Source: Tricholoma matsutake
Lineage: Eukaryota; Basidiomycota; Agaricomycetes; Agaricales; Tricholomataceae
Assembly (NCBI GenBank): GCA_026075535.2
Contig: AP026538.1
Coordinates: 2,232,001 to 2,296,000 of the forward strand
DNA length: 64,000 bases
Direction of reading: 5' to 3'
Below the pieces are notes generated by a model. The model made no database searches. It saw only the letters and a list, made by a program, of their open reading frames with translations, and was not told the origin of the DNA. Both the position numbers and the translations under genes were made by a program. Below, piece by piece: positions 34,953-46,719 of the stretch; positions within the stretch are counted from its first letter, which is position 1, and every line of letters starts with the position of its first letter.

Positions 34953-34980
34953 CAGTGACAGTTCAGAACCATCACGTGCA
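34953..34980. promoter_or_regulatory. Single copy of the 27-bp palindrome between divergent genes
   Basis: The sequence GTGACAGTTCAGAACCATC followed by ACGTG matches the array motif at 43.8-44.7 kb (arms CATGTGA and TCACATG around GTTCAGAAC). A damaged half copy (CATGTGACAGTTTAGAAC) follows at about 34993. It lies between the minus-strand gene ending at 29.6 kb and the Ulp1-type gene starting at 35042. Confidence 0.65.
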
Positions 34981-35041
34981 CCTTAAACTAGGCATGTGAC
35001 AGTTTAGAACTAAACGACTCTACATCCACATCACATTTGCC

Positions 35042-36486
35042 ATGCAGCCATTCCAATCATCAAGTGAGGAAGCAATCTGGGAACTAGCATGCAATGAACC
35101 TTTCATGCCTCCTCCATGGCAGTGGACATTTGATGATGGGGTTGTGAAGTTTGGGTGTGACTTCTACCATGTGGACAAGGCAACACTATGTGAACTTGCT
35201 TTGCTTGATGTTTACTCGCAGTATTGGGAAACTACAAGTCCAGAGTATCTCCAGAGATATCATCGAGGGCTTCAGTACAATGTGGAAAATAGTTTTCAAT
35301 CAGCAAGCACCAGCGCCACATCAACCTATTACACACCAGCATTTCTCAGGCCATGGTTGCTGCGAGTGATTTTTATGAAGCTGCATGATAGCAAAGGAAG
35401 GAGGATGCTGGACTATATTCTGAATAGTGTTTCCAAAGATGAAAAGTTAAAGTTACAAACAGGAAATCTCCAGGAAGATGGTATCATTTTTATCCTATGA
35501 TGGTCCTGACCTGAGCTTATGCTTTTGCCAGATTGGAATGCAGTGATTTCTGACAAGCACCACCAGGCAGGGCTGGCCCACATAATTCAGATGATATGCT
35601 CCAAACAACAGATCCATAGGCACAGCAATACTGGATATTCATGGAATCTACCTATTTTTTCCATGATTACATCCGAAAATCAAGATAACTCATCATCCTT
35701 TGGCACTATTCCAGCTGTGCTTCTCTACAAGTATGAAGTGGTGGAACAGAAATGGGAGAACATTCTGGAGCTGTCAACTTCGCATATCTGGACAATTGCT
35801 CAGGTACCCTTTAGGAACTCAGGCATCAAGAGATTGCTGCATGGACAGTGGCTTGACAATGATATATGTAGATACCTGCAGCCAGATATCAAATTTATCT
35901 CAGCACACTGGTTTCCTTCCCTTGGAAAATGGGGCCTAGAAGCATCAAACAAGTCAGTGGCTTGGGTGAGTTACCTTTTCAGCTATGTTGAACCAGACTG
36001 AATTATCTGTTGGTGCCCAGATTTCAAAAAATGAAACTAGTGTGGCAACTGCCATGAAAACATTCACAGTGGTCATCACTATAATTAATCATCCTCAAGA
36101 CCATTGGGTTGCTCTTAAGTTCAATCCAAAAAGCCAGGTTTTGGAGGTGTTTGATAGCATGGCACCCAAGCATGTCAAAAGGTGATTGGAGAAAATTGAT
36201 AAGGTCAGATACCCACCATAGCAGTTATGTGGTTCTGATGCTCCCCTATAATAAGTAGATGATCTTACAACCACTGGGGTTGAATACTTGGCAAGTTAAG
36301 GCAGGAAAAAATGTTCCAGAACAGCAGGGTTCTTCAGACTGTGGGGTTTATGCCTGTCAGTTTGCCAAACATCTTGCTTTAGAAATTCCCTTTCAGCAAT
36401 TATTGAGTGAGAAGCAGTGTGAGTGGATTAGGAAAACAATGGTTGTGGAGCTTGCAGATTGGCATATACATGTTCCTTGGAGATAG
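35042..36486 (+). CDS. Ulp1-type (C48) cysteine protease domain protein
   Basis: Start ATG is at 35042 (MQPFQSSSEEAIWELACNEP). Exon 1 ends near 35480; introns are about 35481-35531, 35968-36022 and 36204-36258, all GT-AG. The N-terminal 270 residues are unrecognised. The C-terminal peptidase shows the WLDND substrate-groove motif (GQWLDNDICRYL, about 35847), HWVALKFN with the catalytic His (about 36103), VFDSM with the Asp (about 36149), and QQGSSDCGVYACQFAKHLA with the oxyanion Gln and catalytic Cys (about 36323). All four key residues are present, so the fold could be active. Ulp1 enzymes cleave SUMO from proteins or mature it. One in-frame TGA (VKR-stop-LEK, about 36183) is at an expected Arg. 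The gene ends 6 bp from the sirtuin stop, tail-to-tail. Confidence 0.8.
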
Positions 36487-36492
36487 TATATA

Positions 36493-37571
36493 TTACAGGA
36501 TGTTGTTATATGATACCCAAGCCCATGATGACCGTAAATCATTACAAGTGGTCCCTGCATTAATCCAGTCCTTCAAATCATCTTTCCCTCCAAAAGATGT
36601 CAAGGAAATGCTATGAGCTTTGTCTAACCTATGAAGCATATAATCTGCAAAGTTCTGGCAATTGGTTGGGATGATGTGATGGAAGACATCCACCAAGGAT
36701 GTAGATGGATTTTGCAGGTCCATGTAATACACTTGCCCACATATGTTCTGTCGAAGATTGGCTGACAATGTTTTAATGAGGGCCACAGATCCAAAGGTTT
36801 TCAAGGAGGTTCCTACAACCAATACATTGTCAGCTTTTTGTCCATCCAGGGCCTGTATTTTGGCAATATCTTCTCCCTTAGGATGTGTTTCCCCATATAA
36901 AATAATTGCAGGTTGAAGCAATCCACCCTGTCCCAAGGATCGTTTCCCTTGACTCCTCCTCTCTTCCATTCGGTTTTTACATTGAGGACAGCCAGGCAGT
37001 TGCCCACTTTTTAAAGTTACAAAGTGATGAAATACATGTTCGGTGAAGCTGCATTGGGTACACATGACCTGCATGGCTGACCCATGAAGTTGCACACAGT
37101 TAGGATGGTTGCCATCAGTTGCTAATCCTGCCTTGATCTTGAGATCATCGATGTTTTGTGTATAAACCCGACCTAGAACACCAATAGACTGCAGGGCTCC
37201 TAGGAGCTCATGGAACACAGTTGGTTTTGCCTGTGCAGCAGCCTCTGCAAGGCTTGCCATCTGCAAAACATGTGCTGCAGATTTCCTTGGGGTCTTTCCA
37301 GCTGTCAGTGGGTTGATGGCACCCAGAACCTCAAAAGTTTCTTTTTGGAACAACTCAAGAAGATTCCTATTCTGTGATTTTTTGCTCAAGAGACCCTCTG
37401 TCCCTCGAAAGGTCTGAGTTCCAGCTGCCTGAGAAACTCCTGCACCTTTTAAGCAATGATCAGCGTCATTAACAGTGAAAACAAGTTATTTTTTGTACCA
37501 AGCACCACCACAAGATATTTTGACTTCAAAAGACTGTCAGCGAGTGATGTTTCTGCAGGGGTTACTTTCAT
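36493..37571 (-). CDS. Sirtuin (SIR2-family NAD-dependent deacylase)
   Basis: Two exons, 37571-37499 and 37445-36493, with a 53-bp GT-AG intron (37446-37498), give an uninterrupted 341-residue frame from ATG 37571. Motifs in order: GAGVSQAAGTQTFRG (NAD-binding loop; the usual PDFRG Asp is replaced), YTQNIDDLKIKAGL, VQLHGS with the catalytic His, zinc Cys pairs MCTQC and CPQC, GGLLQPAIILYGETHP and VVGTSLKTFG. The family removes acyl groups from lysines, often on histones, using NAD. Length and motif order suit a nuclear class I-like sirtuin. The first exon overlaps the last codons of the BAH-PHD frame, so the two could be one fused gene in another allele. No premature stop was found, unlike most neighbours. 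Confidence 0.88.
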
Positions 37572-39092
37572 GTTGTCCTTCCAGAAGAAAGTAAAGCTGA
37601 GATTCAATTTCCTCTGAGAGATATAAGGATAATTTATCCTTGTTTGCATATTCTTTTGCCTCTGAGTTCATAAAATTCCATGCATGCATCCATTCATTCC
37701 TGTCCATTGAAAACACCAACAAACTATAGAAAGCCTTGCCTACATTACAGTGAAGTATTTGGCCCACATTTAGGACATTTATAAAGAACCTGCCTGGTCA
37801 CTACCAGTTGCTCTGTATCCTTGTTTCCCATGTCTATGTCATACTTATAAACCAAGTACTTGGACCACAGAGAACTCTCATCATCTTCATGGTCAACGAT
37901 GTTGGCAGCCATCCAAGGTTCAGGGTTAGACAGTATCTTTTCCTGCACGTTGTGGTCCAAGAGCAGCCTTGCCTCATTGACAAACCTGATATTTCCAGCA
38001 ATGTAGTGTAGGGTTCCTCCTCTTGCTGTTGGTTGAAAGGCAATCTGAAGGACAGATCTTGGAGCCTTGGAATGCTCTTTGGAAATCTCTTCAATATGTT
38101 CTGCTTGTGTGGTGATGAAATCAGCAGAGAGGCATTTGGTATGGAACCAAGTTTGGCATCCCCAACAAAATCTTTGCTCCTCTACATCAGGGCTCCACAG
38201 ATCAGTGCACATCTCTAGACCACAATGGCTGAATGATCCCTTTAATACACTCAAGTGAGTACAATTAGTCAAATATTTAAACCAACATTGACATACTTGA
38301 AGACACTGATTGGTGTAATTCCAGAAGAATCTTCAAAGGGATGTCAATTTTCACCCAAAAATCATATCTAACTATTTATTGACACATACCTGGAGAAATA
38401 TGTGACAATGGGTTGCTGATCATGAGCTGAATTGTCAAGTATTATCATTTCATAGTCATGTAGGTAGGCTATTAATGAACTTTCATTTAGTCTAAATCTG
38501 TATCACAGAAGACAGTACAGCTCACTAGCAATTGCTTCAGAACTGACAATGGACTTATGGTTTGAGGCATAAAGTTCTTGTTTGGTGGCACTTGTCAAAT
38601 ATCTAATTCAAAAGTATATCAGTTGAAGGGCATGCATGATCTGAGTACACTGATATTGCCTGTCCAAATCCTTGACACCATTAGGCTTGACCTGCTTAAT
38701 GTCCTCTTTTGAATAAAACCATTGTACTAGCAAGTAATGTTCCTAAAATGGTATGAGTTGAGCAGGTACTCAGTAAATATTTTCAGAACATACACAGTTA
38801 CTGGTAGTATTCAGTTTTCTCTTAGGCCTCCAAATTTCCACAATGCGAGCCTTCCAGTATTTATCCCTTGTGCATTCCTCAAGTGGCAATCCATCAAGGC
38901 CTTCATGGCTAACTAGACAAAATGAGCCCACATGAAATTGCCATTCTACAAAAATGTGGTGAGACATTTGTACATGAGAGTCCTAATGCATGCCATACCA
39001 GAGGTTTTGTTCTTTTTGTTTGTATAAGTAAGTGAAAATGACCTGCAAGCCTTTCCAGCTTTCCATTGTGCATCTGTTGGTGGAGAGGCCAT
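37540..39092 (-). CDS. BAH-PHD chromatin reader
   Basis: Start ATG is at 39092 (MASPPTDAQWKAGKACRSF). Exon 1 ends at 38999; an intron (38946-38998) leads to EWQFHVGSFCLVSHEGLD and KYWKARIVEIWRPK. After a GTATGT intron come EHYLLVQWFYSKEDIKQVKP and QELYASNHKSIVSSEAI. This is the pattern of a BAH domain (residues about 35-150). A PHD-type finger follows at about 38225-38140 (CGLEMC, CWGCQTWFHTKC) and a last CPKCG pair near 37760. BAH and PHD modules bind modified histones. After CPKCG the frame shifts by one base and continues as ILHCNVGKAFYSLLVFSMDR to 37540. Exon borders inside the BAH part are partly inferred; one near 38520 is unresolved. Confidence 0.72.
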
Positions 39093-39379
39093 GTTTGGAG
39101 AATGCTTCTATTGATATTCTAAAATGTCAACTTATATATGTATTTTGTGGATCAAAACAGTCATATATACAGTAGAATAAAATTAGGTCTTCAATTGTAA
39201 ATATCACAAAACTAATCAATAATTGAGTTGGCAGTGCTATCAGAATCTGTGTCCAACTGGTCAGGTGTTGAAAAGGAATAAGAGCCATCTTCACTATTAC
39301 TCTCCTCAATATCCTGAAAAGCATTTTTCCAAGTGTTTCTTCTGATATGGGCACATTGTATAGGGCTGAGTTGGTGGCG

Positions 39380-42300
39380 TCATTGATTATCTATCTGTTG
39401 TCGCTTTGCAGGGGGCCTATGGTAGTTTCTTGATTTACCCAAACATGTCTTTGTTGTGTTTCTTTTTCTTTTGTGAGGCATGGGGCTTCCTGGATTCAGC
39501 CACTTCTGGAGTTCTGCAGTGCTTACTTGAGGTTGCTGGGGTCCCATTTTGGTTTGAGGTTCCATGATTTAATTCTATAATAAAGGGGGTTTGTCAAAAA
39601 GCAGCCCAACCCTTCTGTAGCATGCCATATACAGGTGTCTGTCCTGCTTTGAGGAAGGCACTGTAGTTGACCAAATACTTCATCAAGCCTCTTGTGCACA
39701 TCCTCAATTGTGTGTGGCTCATCTTTCTTCTCCTCAAGAAAATCCCAGTATCTTCGAATATAACCGCCTGAACCAATGTAGGCAAACCAGATACTGTTGG
39801 TTTTGAACTCTTTGCCAGGACTTGGAAAGAAAACCGTCCTAAGGTGCTGGAATGTTATGTCTGATTTTCTTTTCTTTGGTGCCCCTTCTAGCTGGTATGA
39901 CAATGGCAGAAAAGTGGATTTTCCACCAAGTAGTGCTAAAATAGTCTGGCATGCCCAAACTTCCATTGCATCCTTGAGGGTAGCAGGTTTGGGTCGAATT
40001 CCAGCAGGCAAGAATGACTCCTGGAGGCATAGCCAAGTATCTGTGGTGAAAGCAATAAAGAGATCCTCCATTATTTCCGGGATTTCCTCAGAGATCTGCC
40101 CTATATCCACCTCTTCAAAGTTGAATCAGCAAAGAAAGTCCACTGGATGCTGCTTGCACATCTTCTGCAATATAGACCATGATATACTCTCGGATGGAAT
40201 AAGCTGGATTTCCCTATCCTTTACTTTTTCTGTCATGGGCCTGGATGCAAGTGCGTATTTGTGGGCCTGCACAATCTCATTGCCGTCCTTCTGTCCCAAG
40301 TTTACATTTATGCATTCCATATCCTCAGATCCAGGTCATCGATGAACAACATTCTGAACCTTTCCATCACTGCTTTCTGATGTAGTATATTCAATGCAGA
40401 TTGCACATATGATGGGATATTGGATGGATTGACCATAATATTTTGCATTAAATGGAGAATTAGGGCTGTGAGTGTGCCATAATTGGGTGGGCAAGTGACA
40501 GCAAGTTTGCGGTGAATGTCTTGCAGCTCTGTAAACCATCACAAAGCAAAATTAAAGAAGGTTGGGGCTGAGATCCATATAATGGGATTGCTTTTAAGGA
40601 AGCTTTCTGCCTGAATAGAGTTTTAAGTCCTATCAGTGAATTAGAATAAAAATGTTCTTCTCACCCACTCCATGACAACTGGCAGAAGTTTCAAAACTAC
40701 AGAAGCACTTGCACGAAGTTCATCATGGACACCATATGAGTGTTTCCCACCAGATATCAGAGCCTTCATCCATCTTGTGCACCCATCAAGATACTTTTGA
40801 TTGCACCAAATAGCATTGTCCAGAGATGTGATATAGGCCTGTTGCCCAGGGTGATGGACAGACTCAAAGAATAGGTTATATGAAATGCACTTCACAATAT
40901 GGGTGTGATGTTTGACATGACCTGATGTTTCAGCCTTGAAACCTCCATAGTCACACATGGTGTTATAGTGTTATTCTTTGCTGTTCCTGCTTCATTTTCC
41001 CATGAGAGCATAAGAGGATCTCAAGCTGTCTAGTCACCAGAGTCCAACCATTGGCTCCATGGTGTTTGTTGGGTGAAAAGAGACTCCAAGATCAAGGTAT
41101 AGCTCTCCATTGTCTCTGTCCAGCATGTAGTTCCAATCTAGACCTGGTACGACTCTCTGAAGTGCCTGAAAGACAGTTTTGCCTGGTCCACACTGTTTTG
41201 ACAGCAACTTTATGCCTCTTGCATCAAGAACAAAGAAAAATGAACCAAAGCAAGAAAGAAGGTTATTGTTCTGGGATACTTCACAGCAAAGGGCAACCAA
41301 AAGTGAAGCTAGGGACTAAGGAGTAAGAGGAATGGTAGGATGTCTAGCACAATCTCCTGTTCTCCAATGAAGTTGCTCTGTACTTTGAGGGAGATATTCT
41401 GAAATTCCAGGAAAGTGATTCAGGGCTGAAGCCAATGCTTTGAAGATGGCTTCCAAAATCCATAGTTCTTGAAGTTCAGTGGGCATGATGGTGATTGCTC
41501 AATTATTGTTGATGTTCTTGTGTATCATTCTTGGGAAGAACACATAAAGATTAAACTGCTGAGAAGCTTTGCCAAAATAACCAAATGGCATGTGCGGAAT
41601 GTAACTGAGGTGGTGCTGAACTTTGCTTCGAAGATGTGGATTATCGAGCTCTGTTTCATCTCCTGGAGGTCCCAAAAGTGTGACATACCCCAAGGGATTT
41701 GCAGAAAATGGTGGTTGATCAGAAAAATGAGGTAGCAGATGCAAATTGACGGCGCCTTTGCATGAAAGTAATGTACTTGTTGTGACAAAAAGAACACTGT
41801 CAATGTCCATGGAAATTGAAACCTGGTCTTGAGTTAACCCAACATGATCTTGTTCCAGGTCCAGCTTTATAAAATTATCTGTCCTTGTCTTTTCTCAAAC
41901 AAAAACATTATAACTTTCTCTTGTTTTTGTAACCCTACCTGCCTCATCCAGCATTCCTTTTGCACCCAATAAAGTAGCTTCTGGGGAGGAACTCCTGCTT
42001 GGAATATCCTGGATGATTCCTGGTAGTTCAGGATCATGCTGCCTTGAAGATGGAGAGGCAGTATCAAATTTGGTGCCTTCTTGAGTAGCATTATCCATTG
42101 TTGGCAGGAGGCATGAAATAAAATCTGTGGGTGTTTTTTTTGCTGGAGACCGGGGCAAAATAAGGAGGTAATCTATATCCTCTGTCTCTCCATGTGCAAG
42201 CAAAGTTGGGAAGAGCTTGCAAACCAGAGGAATCAAAAGTCCACACATCAAAGAGGGGTGGAGCATTTCCACTCCATATTGATGCTGTGCTATAGTCATC

Positions 42301-43803
42301 AAAGTCACCCAAGTTAATCTCTTCATGAAGACTATCTGATGAAGATGATGATGTCTGGGATGGGGGAGGTGAAGTGTTGTTATTTTGGAATGTGGATGGA
42401 CAGTCCTGTCTTGCTGATAAGTGCCTTTGGTATCCATAGGCACATGTGCAGAGGTAGTGTCAAGTTGACACATCTTGCATCCTGACCTCTGATTCAAAAA
42501 GATGAGGCTAAGATTCCTAACCCACTGAAAGTGGGAAGGCAGGATATGCATTTCATCAATGAATATTTCAGGCAGCTGCATGCGATCCTTGTTGCCTTGG
42601 GATATTTTGTTCCAAAGAGTGAAGCATGAATGAGCAGCACTGAGAGCTGTATAAAACATTTGCTCCCTTACTTTATGGTCACATGCAAGATTGAGCCTTG
42701 GGCTGTGAAATGGAACATCCTTCCAACACCATTGCCCATCTTGTAGAAGCTTAGAAAATGCTGCAATACCAGGGCCTGAGTGGGAATTTTGCTAGAGAAA
42801 CATAGTTAATTGGGTTTTACAGTAAAATAATGTAAAGTAATACCAGAATCCAGTTTGCTTCATATACAACTGCCATGTGTTGAGCCTCTTTCATCTCAGA
42901 TGCTGGCCAAGTGAATGCCTTCCCAATTCTTTCCCAGAGTATAGGACCATCCCAGGACTCCCACTCTGCATGACTAGCCACAGGTTCCAATGTTGGACAG
43001 CCAAGACATCCTAATATTAGGACCTTGTTTTCTGAAAAATCAAACAAGGCCAGAAAATATGTGTTTTGTCCGAAGGCAACCAAGAAAATGACTGGAACAT
43101 GGTTAATGGGTTTAGTGGAGAGGTCAAGACATTTCTGGACAAGAGCATGGTCATGACTAGGGTCTCCAGTAAGGTTTTGTATTGTTGAGGTGTTGAGATG
43201 ATAAAGCTAGCAGAGTCATCAGAATGCTGGCTTTGATATGATTCCCAGCTCAGAAAGAAGTCCAGGATGGATAGTTTTATTAAATCTCCAGGTTTCAGTG
43301 TTTGTAGATCTGGATAGGCAGCTACCCAAAGAGTTGAATTGGCAAGGTGGATTGCTAGAGAATAAATGAATGAGGGCTGAATTGAATACATTGGCAATAT
43401 CCATCTTGAACATACCAACAGTTTGTCTGAGCTGTGTTATCTCATTAGATACATCACTTTCTGACTGAGATTTTGGAGCAGTGTTAAGTGGACTGAATGT
43501 GGAACCTGGGTGATAGTCTTTATCACATTTGTTACTAGGTTGAGAGCTGGGACAGCTCTGCAAGCTTGAAGCCTCCCATTTTTGACCCAGATGATTAGAA
43601 TTATTGTCGGATGAGGACCAGGATGGACAAGGGCTCCAATCTGATGTAGACTAAGAAGGGCATGGACTCCAAGCATCAAGAGCCTGTATTCCTTCATCAG
43701 AATCCGTGAGGTTGGACCAGCTTTTGGGATTTTCTAATTCAGAGGAGGATGATTCCACTGTATCAGACCATGCTATGCATTGTGAACCCCAAGAACTAGG
43801 CAT
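39380..43803 (-). CDS. Very large Agaricomycete-specific protein, unknown function
   Basis: Start ATG is near 43803 (MPSSWGSQCIAWSD). Exons down the minus strand show a Ser-rich head with WSPCPS repeats, LWVAAYPDLQTLKPGDLIKL with DFFLSWESY, VPVIFLVAFGQNTYFLALFDF, ESWDGPILWERIGKAFTWP, EIFIDEMHILPSHFQW, DSVLFVTTSTLLSCKGAVNL, VLDARGIKLLSKQCGPGKTV and YMLDRDNGELYLDLGVSFHP. After these come MCDYGGFKAETSGHVKHHTH, AFTTDTWLCLQESF and LTNPLYYRI, then a basic tail (HKRKRNTTKTCLGKS). I recall this succession from very large, highly repeated Agaricomycete families of unknown role. The PGDLIKL to LALFDF part is faintly like a degenerate Ulp1 fold lacking its His. One TAG (about 43650) and at least two frameshifts are present. 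Confidence 0.6.
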
Positions 43804-43844
43804 GTTAGAACAAGATGTAGAAAATGTAAAGCAGAAATAAATTA

Positions 43845-44712
43845 TTGCATGTGAAAAACTATCACATGGGGAATAAACTATGTAGCCATAAATAAAAACA
43901 AAAATATATAATTCATGCATGTGACTGTTCAGAACTATCACATGTGCAATAATTCATGCACATGATTGTTCAGAACAGTCACATGCACATATGGCAATAA
44001 AGAGTACAGGCCTTTGCAACAGACTCTAACAAGTAAAAGGTGGGAAATAATTATGTAGTAAAATAATTCATGCATGTGACAATTCAGAACTATCACATGC
44101 AGGACTTCTCATCAATCATAGTAGAATATATGTACCCATAAATAATGTATAGTTCATGCATGTGATGGTTCAGAACCATCACATGTGTAATAATTCATGC
44201 ACATGATTGTTCAGAACTGTCACATGCACATTTGGCAATAAAGAACACAGGCCTTTGCAACAAACTCAAACAAGTAAAGGGTGGGAAATAATTATGTATA
44301 AAAAATAATTCATGTATGTGACAGTTCAGAACTAGAACCATCACATGTGTAATAATTTGTGCACATGATTGTTCAGAACTGTCACATGTGTAATAATTCA
44401 TGCACGTGATTGTTCAGAAGAGTCACATGCACATATGGCAATAAAGACCACAGGCCTTTGCAACAAACTCAAACAAGTAAAGGGTGGGAAATAATTATGT
44501 ATAAAAATAATTCATGCATGTGACAGTTCAGAACTATCACGTGCAGGACTTGACATTAAATATATGTAGCCATAAATAAAAATGAAAATATATAATTCAT
44601 GCATGTGACTGTGCAGAACCATCACATGGGTAATAATTTATGCATGTGATTGTTCAGAATCATCACATGTGTAATAATTCATGCACATGATTGTTCAGAA
44701 CAGTCACATGCA
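43845..44712. repeat. Array of about 13 copies of a 27-bp palindrome in a higher-order repeat
   Basis: The unit has left arm CATGTGA, core GTTCAGAAC and right arm TCACATG, with two variable bases on each side of the core. Clear copies begin near 43918, 43959, 44073, 44159, 44201, 44401, 44516, 44602, 44642 and 44683, with more degenerate ones between. They sit in a larger repeat of 240-290 bp that also holds CACATATGGCAATAAAG, AGGCCTTTGCAA and AAGGTGGGAAATAATTATGT. The array is directly upstream of the large minus-strand gene. Confidence 0.9.
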
Positions 44713-44719
44713 CATATGG

Positions 44720-45440
44720 CAATAAAGAGTACAGGCCTTTGCAATGGAGTCTAACAAGTAAAAGGTGGGAAATAATTATGTTCCCAATGTCTGTGGGGTT
44801 GAAGGATTCAGAAACAGTCAAAATCAAGAATTTTGAATGTGTGCACAACAAGTTACAACTTCTAACTCTCATAATTGTATGATCACCTGCTTTCACACTT
44901 ATGTAAATTACTAAAAATCACCAAACCTGTCAGAGGACTTACTATGTTATATTTATGGATGGACCATGACAAGAAACCAATTTTTTTAACATCTCATTGT
45001 TGCAATAACTCTCAAACTCAGTATTTTCAGTATTTTCTCCATATCTCAAAAACTAGTCCACCAAAATTCATGATTTTGGGATCAATATGATCCTATTCAT
45101 GTCCTCTATGTATCTCAAATATCATTTGGAATTTATTTTGATGGTCAAAATTGGCCATTTGACCAACTGGTGTACTATGAGTCATTTTAGTATAACCCAT
45201 CATACATGGTCAAAGCAAAGGTATGGAGCTACAACTATTGATGATATCCACCGATGATTGGGGATAATTTGAAATAGGAAACTTTGAAGTGCAAGTTTGA
45301 TGGGAATGACAACAGTAAGCTCACTCATCCCTTAGCATTAACTTGAATATTTCCTCATTCTAATACAATGCCTCCATAGCATGCCCAACATTTATGGCCT
45401 TTTACTAATCTGGCAATATCGGACTCGGACTGTCAATTCA
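44720..45440. other. Spacer between the palindrome array and the Plavaka gene
   Basis: No gene is seen. The tail of the last higher-order unit (AAGGTGGGAAATAATTATGT) ends at about 44782; the rest is AT-rich unique sequence. Plavaka terminal repeats would be expected near its right side but I could not identify them. Confidence 0.4.
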
Positions 45441-46719
45441 TAAATTGACTCATACATGCTAGCAATTGTTTTCTCATGTTGAGCCCTCCAGTCAGGCTGA
45501 GGTTTCTGGATGTTGCACTGTTAGCAGAGTTCTGCCCACCACCATTCTCATTATCTTGCCATGGACCTGCTGCCAGCCAGGTGTCAAGTCTGTGTTTGCA
45601 GGCACATGTTCTCTGTACTACAAGCCTATACTTTTCACAAGTGTAGGTGCCAGAAGACAAAGAAATGGCTTTCCAGCAGTCTGGAGAAAGCTAAAGAGGT
45701 CTGGCAGTCCAAGAAGCGTCAAAAAATGGAAGTAATGCAAAGCACAACTGCGGAAAGACCTACAGACCAAAATGTAGCTGCTGAACAAGGATCAAACAAT
45801 GTTGCACTTGCCATGCAAAATGAAGTAAGACTTATGATGTTGGTGCAGCTCATTGCTCATTGAATTGCTATTATACCAGTTAGAGTGCCTCCATGAATGA
45901 CAAAGACTTGGATCAACCACTGGCAGAGCCCAGGGGTCACCGGGAAAACTGCCAACTACCCAAGCGCTACCAGGATATACTACCTGAACCTCCAGCAGCA
46001 CTTCCTCCAGCTCCTCAACCAGAAGCATCAGAATGTGCGCCGACCACATCTCCAGCTACCATACCAGCATCACTCTCATCCGAGCAACCCCCAAATGTTT
46101 ATTCCCATGTCAGGAGACTGCTGAAATCCATAGGGAATAAATTTGGCCTTTTCCGGCAGTATCATGCAACTCATTTCCCAGGCCATGATCCCAATGAGGA
46201 TATAATGTGCGACGACCTGATGGATACATCCCCGGATACTTTCCCTGACCATCCAGCTGACTCTTACCACCCATATCCAAATCAGTCATTGTTTTTACTA
46301 GGAGAATGGTATTGGAAGGGCAGGTTAAAGAAAACACAATCTGGCTTTCAGGATCTCATCAAGATAGTCGGGCATCCAAACGTTCAACCTGAGGATGTTT
46401 CAGGGACAAAGTGGCAGCTTATTGATGTGCAGCTGAGTGGAGATCAGCTGTGCAACCCCTTGAATGATGAAGGCTGGGAGGACATAGAGGATAACAGTGG
46501 GTGGGTTAAAACCCCAATCAAGATCAAGGTTCCATTCCCCAGAAGGTCACTGCATCCAGGGCAAAAGGAATTCGACATGGGAATGCTTCATCACCGCAAG
46601 CTGGTGTTGGTGATTAGGGAGAAAATTATGCATCCCTCTAACCATCCACACCTCCATTTCAAGCCGTATGAGTTATTTTGGCAACCAACTGAAGCTTCTA
46701 AACCAGTCAAAGCTCACGG

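Noticed and set aside
36500..44000. KDZ transposase expected next to a TET/JBP gene
   Set aside because: I read all frames for KDZ-type Cys-cluster and DDE signals and found none; the association stays unproven here.
43845..44712. CRISPR-like array
   Set aside because: Repeats are regularly built but spacers are themselves repeated and the genome is clearly fungal (spliceosomal introns, Plavaka, Ty3/gypsy); it is a palindrome array, not CRISPR.
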